A stretch of 64,000 nt of DNA. Source: Bdellovibrionales bacterium. GTDB lineage: Bacteria; Bdellovibrionota; Bdellovibrionia; Bdellovibrionales; UBA1609. This document shows, in pieces, positions 37,242 to 45,406 of the stretch. The translations under genes and the position numbers were made by a program. Position 1 is the stretch's first letter. Each line of letters begins with the position of its first letter. Under the pieces are notes generated by a model. That model was given only the letters and a program-made list of their open reading frames with translations. It did not search any database and was not told where the DNA came from. The stretch covers positions 62,001 through 126,000 of the forward strand of contig JAHBUX010000003.1 of the NCBI GenBank assembly GCA_019637855.1, written 5' to 3'.

Positions 37242-38251
37242 GTCGTCATACTCTGCATAGAAGCGCGCGGGCGTGAGTTGTTAATCAAGAAATCCCAGAT
37301 TCCTAGCCAGTAACCGGTGCCATAGCCCATATGCAGGACGAAACAGGCACGGAGCGCGCGTACCCGGTCTATCAAGAGCAGATTGGGGCCCGCTAAGAGC
37401 AAACCCAGAGTTACATAGGCAGCGGCAGTCCAAAACAACAGCGGCCAGAAAACTCGTGCTTTCCACAGCATCAGTGGGCCTATCAGCACTAAAAAGGCGA
37501 CAAAAATCGCCGGCGCCAACTGACGAACCGTGGTGACTGCGGCGTGCTTCTTGTTCACGTAAACTTTGAAATAACCGTACTGCTGATATTGCTTAAACGC
37601 TTTTTCTAGGCTCGCGCGAACCAAGTACGTGGCCTTGGCCTCATGAACATACATGATCAGAAAACCTTTACGACGTAACCGAAAGTTGAATTCGTCGTCC
37701 TGATTGCGCGTTAGCGACTCATCGAAATAACCCAGTTCTTTAAAGATCGACGCGCGATACATCGGAATACCGACCGTGTCGACATACGCATCCGACTTCA
37801 ATGTGCGGTAATTGCCACCACCCACTCCAAACTTAGATTCCATCGCCAAGCTGATGGCCTGCCCGTCGGTTGTATCATGCACATGTTGGTAATCGCCACC
37901 CGCGCACGCCACGCGCGCACGAGTCTGCAAGGTCTTGAGCAACAAAGGAATATAAGATGGCTCCAGGATATTGCGGGCGCCAACGATCTGAATGTAATCA
38001 CCAACCGCATTCTTAATTCCAATGTTAAACGCGAAAGGTGTGAGCTTATGAGGATTATCCACCAGCTTTACTCTTGCATCCTCACCCATAAGCTCGCCCA
38101 CGATCGAGCGCGTGCCGTCGGTCGACATACCGTCGACCACGATCACCTCCAGATTGCGATGCTGGCTGCGCAAAATGGCATTTACGGTCGCGGCAATTGA
38201 TTTGGCCTCGTTACGACACGGAATTACGACCGATACCATTTCTCCGCTCAT
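37238..38251 (-). CDS. GT2 glycosyltransferase with C-terminal membrane helices
   Basis: A 337-residue enzyme. VSVVIPCRNEAKSIAATVNAIL and VIVVDGMSTDGT bind the nucleotide sugar, and LTRNQDDEFNFRLRRKG is the catalytic (Q/E)DxE region; the usual DXD sits near VGARNILE, where it is weak. The last 100 residues form about three hydrophobic helices, as in ExoA-type membrane glycosyltransferases. ATGA overlaps (4 bp) link it to both neighbours. Acts at the inner membrane on lipid-linked sugars. Confidence 0.87.
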   Translation of the reverse strand: MSGEMVSVVIPCRNEAKSIAATVNAILRSQHRNLEVIVVDGMSTDGTRSIVGELMGEDARVKLVDNPHKLTPFAFNIGIKNAVGDYIQIVGARNILEPSYIPLLLKTLQTRARVACAGGDYQHVHDTTDGQAISLAMESKFGVGGGNYRTLKSDAYVDTVGIPMYRASIFKELGYFDESLTRNQDDEFNFRLRRKGFLIMYVHEAKATYLVRASLEKAFKQYQQYGYFKVYVNKKHAAVTTVRQLAPAIFVAFLVLIGPLMLWKARVFWPLLFWTAAAYVTLGLLLAGPNLLLIDRVRALRACFVLHMGYGTGYWLGIWDFLINNSRPRASMQSMTT

Positions 38252-39348
38252 GCTTTTGCTACCCCCCTAAATACGCCCACCACTCGCTTCATTTGCTCAA
38301 CCGTCATCTCTGGAAAGAAAGGCAGACTTAAAATGCGGGCCGACATCTCTTCGGAAACCGGAAACTGCCCCTCTTTATAACCCAGCGGCGCAAAGGCCGG
38401 CTGACAACTCAACGGAATCGGATAATGAATGCCGCAGTCAATGTTCTCACGCTTAAACGCATCCATCACCTCTTGGCGATTGGACACTTCAACCACATAC
38501 AAATGGTAGACCGGCACAGACTCGGCACGCGGCTGCAAAACTCGAAAGCCCTTCAAGCTCTCATCGTACTGTTTGGCCACCTCGCGACGACGCTCTGTCC
38601 AGGCCGCAAGCCGAGTCACTTTGGTCGCAAGCACCGCTCCCTGCAAACCGTCCATGCGGTAGTTAGAGCCGAAGAACTGGTGCAGATATTTATCCTGACG
38701 ACCATGATTGATATAACGTTCAATGAACTCAAAATGCTTGGCGTTCTCGGTCAAAATAAATCCCGCATCGCCAAAGGCACCCAAGTTCTTACCCGGATAA
38801 AAACTAAAGGTCGCCAAATCCCCAAATGTGCCGACCGCCTGCCCTTTCCATTTGGCCAACTGCGCTTGAGCGCAATCCTCAACGACTTTCAATTTATGCT
38901 CGCGCGCAAAAGCCATCACCTGGTCCATGGGCTCCGGCAAACCATAGAGATGAACCGGGAGAATGGCTTTTGTTTTCGCCGTCATTCGCCGAGCGGCGTC
39001 TTTGAGATCCAGCTGGCGGTATTCGCTATCGATCTCCACCAACACAGGCTTAGCGCCGACTTCAACCACCGCCTCGGCCGTCGCGATAAATGTGTGATTC
39101 GGCACAAGCACTTCATCGCCATGCCCAACATTTAGAGCCCTTAAAGCAACAGTGATTGCCCCCGTGCCATTGGCGCAACCCACGCCATATGTCCCACCAT
39201 GTAGGCGCAGAAAGTCTTTATTGAAGCGCTCGACAGGGGCGCCCTGAATAAAGCTTCTACTTTGCACAACTTCAGCGATAGCCGCATTCAACTCCGACTC
39301 CAGACTCTTGTTCTGGGCCGCCAAATCCATAAACGGGATTTTTTCCAT
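38248..39348 (-). CDS. DegT family aminotransferase (WbpE/WlbC-like)
   Basis: A 366-residue PLP aminotransferase. The opening IPFMDLAAQNKSLESEL is typical of the WbpE/WlbC branch, which puts a 3-amino group on UDP-3-keto-GlcNAc uronic acid. VVEDCAQAQLAKWKG and Lys187 in FSFYPGKNLGAFGDAG are the PLP-site blocks. The ATG follows directly after the stop of the Gfo/Idh gene. With that WbpB-like enzyme and the acetyltransferase at the window start it forms a plausible WbpB-E-D set. Confidence 0.9.
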   Translation of the reverse strand: MEKIPFMDLAAQNKSLESELNAAIAEVVQSRSFIQGAPVERFNKDFLRLHGGTYGVGCANGTGAITVALRALNVGHGDEVLVPNHTFIATAEAVVEVGAKPVLVEIDSEYRQLDLKDAARRMTAKTKAILPVHLYGLPEPMDQVMAFAREHKLKVVEDCAQAQLAKWKGQAVGTFGDLATFSFYPGKNLGAFGDAGFILTENAKHFEFIERYINHGRQDKYLHQFFGSNYRMDGLQGAVLATKVTRLAAWTERRREVAKQYDESLKGFRVLQPRAESVPVYHLYVVEVSNRQEVMDAFKRENIDCGIHYPIPLSCQPAFAPLGYKEGQFPVSEEMSARILSLPFFPEMTVEQMKRVVGVFRGVAKA

Positions 39349-40437
39349 TTACACCTCGATGTCGCGGATAACGCCCAGACGACACATCTTCGGGACAAAA
39401 CGCAAAGAGACCTCTTTGCCAGTCTCCACCGATTCATAAATCGCCGAGATCAGCTCAAGAGATTTGCGGCCCTCAAGGCCATCCACCAAAGCAGCGCGTC
39501 CCTCACGAATGCTTTCGACAACCTTGTTCAGGTATTCAGTGTGACCGAAACCGTACACATTCGGCGGGGCCACGCGATACTTTTCAACGACTTCACCATC
39601 ATCAGGAAGTGGCTCACTAAAGTTCCAAGTCTTCATTTCATTGACGGCAAAACCGCCGATTTCTACCGTGCCTTTTTCTCCTAGAATAGATAGAGAGCCT
39701 TCAAGGTCTTTAGGACGAGTGGCCGTCGTGGCTTCAATCACACCCAGTGCGCCGTTTTTGAAACGTACGATCACAACGCCCGTGTCTTCGGTTTCGATAT
39801 TCACGAGGCTCGTCGATGTCTTTGCGAACACAGACTCCACATCGCCCATCATCCACTGCAGTAAATCGACATGGTGCGATGCCTGATTGGCAAACACACC
39901 GCCATCATAGGCCCATGTTCCACGCCAGCTGTCTTGGTCGTAGTACTTCTGAGTACGGCACCAGCGCACACGCACCGTGCCCAGAACCAGTTTGCCGAAA
40001 CGGCCAGCTTCCATGGCCTGACGCAATTTTTTAACCGGATGATTGTAACGGTTTTGCTTAACCACAAACAGACGAACACCCGCCGCATCGCAAGCCGCAA
40101 TCATTCGATCCGCATCTTGCAGAGTGAGCGCCATCGGTTTTTCGACGACCACGTGCTTACGGTACTTAGCCATATCGATCGCGTGCTGAGCATGTAAACC
40201 AGACGGAGTCAGGATCACCACCACGTCGATATCTGATCCCATCTTCTCCATCATCTCGAAACGGTCAGAAAAAGCGGCGACACCCTCGTGCTTTTCAGCG
40301 ATGACTTTGGCGCGCTCGAATTTGTCGTCGCACACAGCCACCAGGCGGGCGCCACTGACCGCTCCTGAAGTGAGAGCGTCGACATGCTTAGGGGCAATCC
40401 GGCCGCAGCCGATAAGCGCAAAATTCAGCTTGGACAT
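39349..40437 (-). CDS. Gfo/Idh/MocA oxidoreductase (WbpB/WlbA-like)
   Basis: A 362-residue NAD-dependent sugar dehydrogenase started at ATG 40437 after AAAGGA. NFALIGCGRIAPKHVDAL binds NAD, VVVEKPMALTLQDADRM carries the catalytic Lys of EKP, and GVFANQASHHVDLLQWMMG is the substrate-domain block with its His. The N-terminal GCGRIAPKH form fits WbpB/WlbA 3-dehydrogenases of UDP-GlcNAcA. It starts a coupled four-gene operon (oxidoreductase, aminotransferase, GT2, methyltransferase) and is divergent from the dehydratase at 40572. Confidence 0.88.
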   Translation of the reverse strand: MSKLNFALIGCGRIAPKHVDALTSGAVSGARLVAVCDDKFERAKVIAEKHEGVAAFSDRFEMMEKMGSDIDVVVILTPSGLHAQHAIDMAKYRKHVVVEKPMALTLQDADRMIAACDAAGVRLFVVKQNRYNHPVKKLRQAMEAGRFGKLVLGTVRVRWCRTQKYYDQDSWRGTWAYDGGVFANQASHHVDLLQWMMGDVESVFAKTSTSLVNIETEDTGVVIVRFKNGALGVIEATTATRPKDLEGSLSILGEKGTVEIGGFAVNEMKTWNFSEPLPDDGEVVEKYRVAPPNVYGFGHTEYLNKVVESIREGRAALVDGLEGRKSLELISAIYESVETGKEVSLRFVPKMCRLGVIRDIEV

Positions 40438-40571
40438 CGCCAATCCTTTTGAAGATTTAAAGCCGGATTCTTACCAAATTCCATGGGCCCACGCACGAAC
40501 TGCAAAACCCTGCTGACGCTATGCGTTTTTCGGTTTGACCAGAGGCCCGGGAACAGGAATAAACTCCTCTA

Positions 40572-42506
40572 ATGCACCAGTTCCTCAAACGCTTCTCTCC
40601 CAACCGGTTCAGTCTGCTGCACATCGGCCTGGATGCCGTTCTGCTGACCTTTTCGCTCTACTTAAGCTTGTGGATGCGCTTAGGCGAGGGGCGTATCGAT
40701 CAGCACTTGTTGGCACTGAACAACTTCGTGATTTGGTTGGTACTAATTCGTCTCGGAATCTTTTTATGCTTCGGCATCTATCAAAGTCTGTGGCGTTACA
40801 TCTCCACCCACGACGCATCTCGTTTGGCAGGTGCCGTACTGTTTTCCGTACCGTTCTTGTATTCGTTCGTCTACCTGATGCCGTCTTTGGGCTACCTGCC
40901 GCGCTCTTTATTTTTTATCGACGCCTTCGTGTCCACCGCCCTGCTTATGGCCGCGCGCCTCGCCCGCCGACGACTGTTCGAATGGCAGATGCGGCCGCAA
41001 AAAGGAGCGGTGACTCTTGGCAAGATGATCATTTACGGCGCTGGTCAGAACGGGCGCCTGCTCGCTCAACGGCTGCTTAGCGATCCCGCCCGCGATCGGG
41101 AGTTGCTCGGTTACATCGATGACGATCCGGCTAAGCGCAACAAGCAGATTCAGACCCTGCCCGTGCTAGGTCACCATGATGAGCTTGAGAATATTATCGT
41201 GCGCTCGGGCTGTACGGAACTAGTGGTGGCCATCACCTCACCGCCCTCGGATCTAATGCGCGAGCTTGTGGTGCTCGGCCGTCGCCTTGGTGTGCGCGTG
41301 CAGCGTATCGCTCACTTCGATGCTTCGACCAATGTGAATCGCAATGAAGCTTTATACCGGCAGGTCGAGTTAAAGGACTTGTTGAACCGCGCCTCGGCCG
41401 ATGTGGATTTGCCTTCACTTAAAGGCTTGCTGGAGAACAAAGTCGTTCTCGTGACCGGCGCCGGGGGTAGCATCGGCTCAGAGGTCGCGCGCCAGATTGC
41501 GCGTTTTTCGCCAGGTAAACTTTTGCTGCTCGATCATTCCGAATTCGCGCTTTATGAAATCGATCGCGAACTCCGGCCGTCGGCTCAGGACTTTAGCCAT
41601 ATTCATCCGCTGATGGTCGACATCAAAGATCAGCGCATGCTGGAAAACGTGTTTGAGAAATACAAACCCGAGGTGGTCTTTCACGCCGCTGCCTATAAAC
41701 ACGTGCACCTTGTCGAAGCCAATGTGGCCCCGGCCGTGCTCAACAATGTGCAGGGCACGTGGAACCTCATACAGCTGTGCGAACGCTTTGGCTGCGAACG
41801 CTTCGTGATGATCTCGACCGACAAAGCGGTCAATCCGGTCGGCGCCATGGGTGCAACCAAGCGAGTGTGTGAACTCCTGACCAGCTTGACCGGCAAACGT
41901 ACCGGTAAGCCCTACTCCTCCGTTCGCTTTGGCAATGTGCTAGGAAGTTCAGGTAGTTTGATCCCTTTGCTCAGCAAACAGATTCAAGATGGCGGGCCGG
42001 TCACAGTGACCCACCCCGATATGACCCGCTACTTTATGCTGATCCCCGAAGCGGTTTCTCTGGTGTTGATGTCGGCCACTCTGTCTGAGCCCGGCGACAT
42101 CAACGTTTTGAAAATGGGGGAGCCGATTCGGATTTTGGATCTGGCGCGAAGCCTTATGGCCTTAATGGGCAAGAGCGAGTCCGAAGTCGGCATTGCCTTC
42201 ACCGGCGTTCGCCCCGGCGAGAAGATGTTTGAAGAGCTGTATCTGACCGGCGATGAACTCACTACCCGCCATGCTGAGATTCTGACCGTGCCACGCGGGG
42301 ATTCGAGCAGCGAGCAGTTTATGCAGGGATTGGTAGCTCAGGTTGAGCGCTTGATCGCGCTGGCGGAGAATGATGAGAGCGAGCTGCTATCGGCCTTAAG
42401 GCAGATGGCGAATCCGAGTGGCGCTACCGGTAGCGTAGCGGCTGGTAGCGCTGCAGTAGGAACGGCTGACAATAATCCGCCCTCGGGTTCTGTTCGTATT
42501 CATTAA
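40572..42506 (+). CDS. Membrane UDP-sugar 4,6-dehydratase (WbpM/PglF/CapD type)
   Basis: A 644-residue protein. About four N-terminal membrane helices (residues 10-130) are followed by a CoA-binding-like Rossmann segment (MIIYGAGQNGRLLAQRLL) and then the catalytic domain: VTGAGGSIGSEVARQI, FHAAAYKHVHLVE, ISTDKAVNPVGAMGATKRV. Met replaces the usual Tyr of YxxxK, as is normal for this group. It makes UDP-4-keto-6-deoxy-GlcNAc, substrate for PglE-like aminotransferases. The last 35 residues are low-complexity Gly/Ser/Ala/Val. The stop is 12 bp before the first copy of a long repeat. Confidence 0.92.
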   Translation: MHQFLKRFSPNRFSLLHIGLDAVLLTFSLYLSLWMRLGEGRIDQHLLALNNFVIWLVLIRLGIFLCFGIYQSLWRYISTHDASRLAGAVLFSVPFLYSFVYLMPSLGYLPRSLFFIDAFVSTALLMAARLARRRLFEWQMRPQKGAVTLGKMIIYGAGQNGRLLAQRLLSDPARDRELLGYIDDDPAKRNKQIQTLPVLGHHDELENIIVRSGCTELVVAITSPPSDLMRELVVLGRRLGVRVQRIAHFDASTNVNRNEALYRQVELKDLLNRASADVDLPSLKGLLENKVVLVTGAGGSIGSEVARQIARFSPGKLLLLDHSEFALYEIDRELRPSAQDFSHIHPLMVDIKDQRMLENVFEKYKPEVVFHAAAYKHVHLVEANVAPAVLNNVQGTWNLIQLCERFGCERFVMISTDKAVNPVGAMGATKRVCELLTSLTGKRTGKPYSSVRFGNVLGSSGSLIPLLSKQIQDGGPVTVTHPDMTRYFMLIPEAVSLVLMSATLSEPGDINVLKMGEPIRILDLARSLMALMGKSESEVGIAFTGVRPGEKMFEELYLTGDELTTRHAEILTVPRGDSSSEQFMQGLVAQVERLIALAENDESELLSALRQMANPSGATGSVAAGSAAVGTADNNPPSGSVRIH

Positions 42507-42517
42507 AGTGGGCTCCC

Positions 42518-42714
42518 CAATACGCCGAAATCTACTACGTCTGGTTGAGACATTTCGATGATAAGGCATTGCTTGACCTCCCTTCGTACGAAGGGATTCA
42601 GGCTCAAAAGGCGAGCGGGAAACCCACCTCGCCTTTTGCATTTTTAGAACCACGCTCTAAAGCAAATTAGCGTTCAATGGTAAGACAACGGATCCGGCGC
42701 TCGGCGGACCGGCC
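42518..42714 (+). repeat. Structured ~196-bp direct repeat, copy 1
   Basis: Starts CAATACGCCGAAATCTACTACG and ends GGCGGACCGGCC. It contains a perfect 16-bp palindrome CCCTTCGTACGAAGGG (42580-42595) and the hairpin listed at 42605. Differences from copy 2 are mainly single-base insertions or deletions outside the palindrome and stem, as expected for a non-coding element whose structure matters. It may be a small RNA, a terminator cassette or a decayed mobile element. Confidence 0.9.
42605..42638 (+). terminator. Terminator-like hairpin in repeat copy 1
   Basis: A perfect 11-bp stem (CAAAAGGCGAG / CTCGCCTTTTG) with a 12-nt loop, then CATTTTT. The A-run before and T-run after the GC stem suit intrinsic termination in both directions, useful between the convergent genes ending at 42506 and 43276. 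Confidence 0.75.
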
Positions 42715-42816
42715 CCGCTGGGGGAACCGTGGCAGCAGTGCGGCGGCAGAACAACGGCCGGACCTCACTTTTACGCTTTGGAGTTGTACCCGTTTTTTGA
42801 TCTTGTACTCGTTTTC

Positions 42817-42843
42817 ACTTCCGCTGCGGAAAACCGGTGCGTC
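42817..42843 (+). repeat. 27-bp dispersed element, copy A
   Basis: The sequence from ACTTCCGCTGCGG to GGTGCGTC is exactly the reverse complement of 57197-57223. It includes the palindrome TCCGCTGCGGA-like core (TCCGC...GCGGA). It lies in non-coding DNA, as does the other copy. Confidence 0.85.
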
Positions 42844-43075
42844 AAAAAGCGGCGATATCGAAAACGGCTAACTATACGCATTCATTCTGACCCAAAAAGT
42901 GGGCTCCCCGCTCGCAGCTCCGTGAACGCTTACCCTTCTGACTTACGCCCAGTCCAGTGAACGGCGACACATTGGAGCAACGTTCACTTAAACCGTATTC
43001 AGATTAGATCCGAGATCCGCCGCAGCACTTCTAGAAAGAGAACGAGGACAGACAGAAGCGCTTTAGCAAATCCCA

Positions 43076-43271
43076 CAATACGCCGAAATCTACTACGTCT
43101 GCTGAGGACGTTTCGATGATAAGGCATTGTTGACCTCCCTTCGTACGAAGGGATTCAGCTCAAAAGGCGAGCGGGGAAACCCACCTCGCCTTTTGCATTT
43201 TTAGAACCACGCTCAAAAGCAGATTAGCGTTCAATGGTAAGACAACGGATCCGGCGTTCGGCGGACCGGCC
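43076..43271 (+). repeat. Structured ~196-bp direct repeat, copy 2
   Basis: Second copy in the same orientation, 558 bp downstream of copy 1. The 16-bp palindrome is at 43137-43152 and the hairpin at 43161-43195. It ends five bases before the stop codon of the histidine kinase on the other strand. Recombination between copies would delete the 558-bp interval. Confidence 0.9.
43161..43195 (+). terminator. Terminator-like hairpin in repeat copy 2
   Basis: The same perfect 11-bp stem as copy 1, with a 13-nt loop (one extra G) and CATTTTT downstream. On the minus strand it lies about 80 bp past the histidine-kinase stop, with a T-run there too, so it could end that operon. Confidence 0.75.
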
Positions 43272-43275
43272 GCGA

Positions 43276-45396
43276 CTAAACTTGTCCCAGAACCGGGCCG
43301 CGGGTATTGAGCCAATCGCAGCCGCGAGAGTAGGCACGCTGAAGATCGGCGAATTTTTCTGACGTGCTCTCATCCAGCTTACAACGCTCAAGCTCTTCAC
43401 AGAGCTGACCCAAACGCGCCAACCCCAAAGTGCGCCCCGTAGACTTCAAAGCGTGCGCCAGATGCTTGAACTGCTTTTCTTCCCTCGCATTCAAAGCCTT
43501 CTCCATCTCCTGCAATTGCTCACTGCCCGAACGCAAGAAATCGTCCACCAACACATCCTTCAACGGACGATCACCCGATTGATACCCCTCCAAATGATCC
43601 AAAACATTTTGGTCGAACTCAGGCCCTGAAGCCAGAGGAAGAAAACGCTCTAAGATAGTGCGCAAGCGGTCAATGTCGACCGGCTTGCTGATAAAATCAT
43701 TCATCCCCACCGAAAAACAACGATCACGATCCGCACTCATACCCTCAGCCGTAACCGCCACAATCGGGATCGGCTTACGCCCCTCACCCGCCTCCCACTC
43801 GCGGATCTCAAGCGTCGCCTCATAACCATTCATGCCCTGCATCTGGCAATCCATTAAAACCATGTCGTACACGCGCTTCTTCACCGCCGCCACCGCCGCG
43901 TAACCATCTTTTACCAACGAGTACGACAACCCAAAACTCTCTAAGAACTTACCCACCACCGCCTGATTGATCGGCTGATCCTCAACGATCAACACATGAC
44001 CCGACAGCAAGCGAGCACTCGGCCCGCGTGACACGCCCGAGGTGCGCGGCGATTTGGCCGGCTCGGCCATAAAGGTAAACCAGAAACGCGAGCCTTCCCC
44101 CTCTTCGCTCTCCACACCGATCTCGCCACCCATCGCCGCCACCAACTCGCGCGCGATCATCAACCCCAAACCACTACCGGTCGGACCCGCCGGCGCCGAA
44201 CGATGCACCTGCGAAAACTTCTGAAACAGACGCGACTGCAGATCGCGCGCGATGCCCCGACCGCTATCATGCACCTCGACCATAAATTCATAGCGACCGG
44301 CCTCCAGAAAAACCGCCGAAACAGAAACACGCACAAACCCCTGATCGGTGAACTTCAAAGCATTGCTCACCAAATTCACCAACACCTGGCGCAGCCGATT
44401 CGGATCCCCCCACAAATTCTGCGGCAGATCGGCCGGCCAATCGAGCTGCAGCTCCACGCTCTTCGAACGCGCCCAGTAGCGCAGCAAATCCAAAACAGAC
44501 TCGAACACGCCCTTAAACTCAAAATCCTGAAACTCCAGCTCCAGACGACCCGCCTCGATTTTGGAGTGATCGAGAATGCGATTGATCAATCCCAACAACG
44601 AATCCGCTGAAGTTTTGATGGTCTTCACATAAGAACGCTGCTCCTCGCTCATCGAGGTATTCATCAATAACGTCGCCATACCCATCACACCGTTCATGGG
44701 CGTGCGGATCTCATGGCTCATGGTGGCCAGAAAGTCCGACTTCAAGCGCGACGCCTCCAGCGCCGACTCGCGAGCCGCTTGCCACTCACGCGACGTGGCC
44801 TGCAAAAATCTATGACTGCTTAATATAAAAAACAGCGCCAAGCCTGAACCCAAGGCCAAAAACACCGCCGCCACACGCGCCAAACTGGCCGCTTCCGCCT
44901 CTTGCTCGGCCAGCAAGGCCCGCTCACCGCGCTCAATATCGCGGCTCGCCCGACGAAGCTGAGTCACTGTCTCCAAACCAAAACTCTTGGCCAACTTAGC
45001 CGGAGGCTCCTCACCCACCCGAGACAAAAGGCTTTCCAATTCCGCCACCCGACTTTGCGCCAAAATACTCAGCTTATCGACCAAGTCAGGCTGAGAAATT
45101 AAAGGCTTCAGATCTTGAATCTCTTTGGTCAGTCGATCGCGCGAACGGTTGTAGTTGGCTAGAAAATCCGGGCTGATGGTAAGGACATATCCGCGCGCCG
45201 CCGTCTCCAAACGCTCGACCACGTTTTGCACCTGATTGACTTGATAAATCGTCTCGTTCAAATCCGAGATGGCGCGGTTCATTTGCAAGAAGCGGAAAAT
45301 ACTGGCACCGGCCAGCACGCAAACGATAACGAAGGCGGTAATACCGACCGGGAATCCCCAGCTGCGTATCCAGCTTGCCACTCGAGCAGCGCTCAT
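43276..45396 (-). CDS. Hybrid sensor histidine kinase (CHASE3-HisKA-HATPase-REC-HPt)
   Basis: A 706-residue membrane kinase. Helices at about 17-38 and 172-197 flank a periplasmic CHASE3-like helical domain (residues 40-165, with ETAARGYVLT). His228 in TMSHEIRTPMNG is the phosphorylation site. The ATPase N-box is near 330-350 and the GSGLGL loop near 407. A receiver domain has Asp516 in DMVLMDCQMQGMNG and the Lys of ISKPVD. An HPt domain follows with His648 in LAHALKSTG. All four phosphorelay residues are present. No response regulator with an output domain is adjacent. It starts 10 bp after icmF, so it may be co-transcribed. Confidence 0.93.
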   Translation of the reverse strand: MSAARVASWIRSWGFPVGITAFVIVCVLAGASIFRFLQMNRAISDLNETIYQVNQVQNVVERLETAARGYVLTISPDFLANYNRSRDRLTKEIQDLKPLISQPDLVDKLSILAQSRVAELESLLSRVGEEPPAKLAKSFGLETVTQLRRASRDIERGERALLAEQEAEAASLARVAAVFLALGSGLALFFILSSHRFLQATSREWQAARESALEASRLKSDFLATMSHEIRTPMNGVMGMATLLMNTSMSEEQRSYVKTIKTSADSLLGLINRILDHSKIEAGRLELEFQDFEFKGVFESVLDLLRYWARSKSVELQLDWPADLPQNLWGDPNRLRQVLVNLVSNALKFTDQGFVRVSVSAVFLEAGRYEFMVEVHDSGRGIARDLQSRLFQKFSQVHRSAPAGPTGSGLGLMIARELVAAMGGEIGVESEEGEGSRFWFTFMAEPAKSPRTSGVSRGPSARLLSGHVLIVEDQPINQAVVGKFLESFGLSYSLVKDGYAAVAAVKKRVYDMVLMDCQMQGMNGYEATLEIREWEAGEGRKPIPIVAVTAEGMSADRDRCFSVGMNDFISKPVDIDRLRTILERFLPLASGPEFDQNVLDHLEGYQSGDRPLKDVLVDDFLRSGSEQLQEMEKALNAREEKQFKHLAHALKSTGRTLGLARLGQLCEELERCKLDESTSEKFADLQRAYSRGCDWLNTRGPVLGQV

Positions 45397-45406
45397 TCAC
45401 TTCACC

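Larger units (their letters stand above)
42507..43275. other. 769-bp non-coding region between convergent genes with tandem structured repeats
   Basis: No credible gene. It holds two direct copies of a roughly 196-bp element (42518-42714 and 43076-43271), a 14-bp direct repeat AAAGTGGGCTCCCC (42505-42518 and 42896-42909), and one copy of a 27-bp palindromic element (42817-42843) that recurs inverted at 57197. The short open frames here have no family resemblance. It separates the glycan locus from the acyl-CoA operon. Confidence 0.85.

Noticed and set aside
42665-42700. tRNA-like D-arm (GTTCAATGGTAAGACAACGG) in repeat copy 1, also in copy 2
   Set aside because: It resembles the D-arm and start of an anticodon arm of tRNA-Gln/Gly, but no anticodon loop, T-arm or acceptor stem can be formed around it in either copy.
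42677-42871. 64-residue open frame in the repeat region
   Set aside because: It crosses the repeat end and the 27-bp element, and copy 2 does not preserve it.
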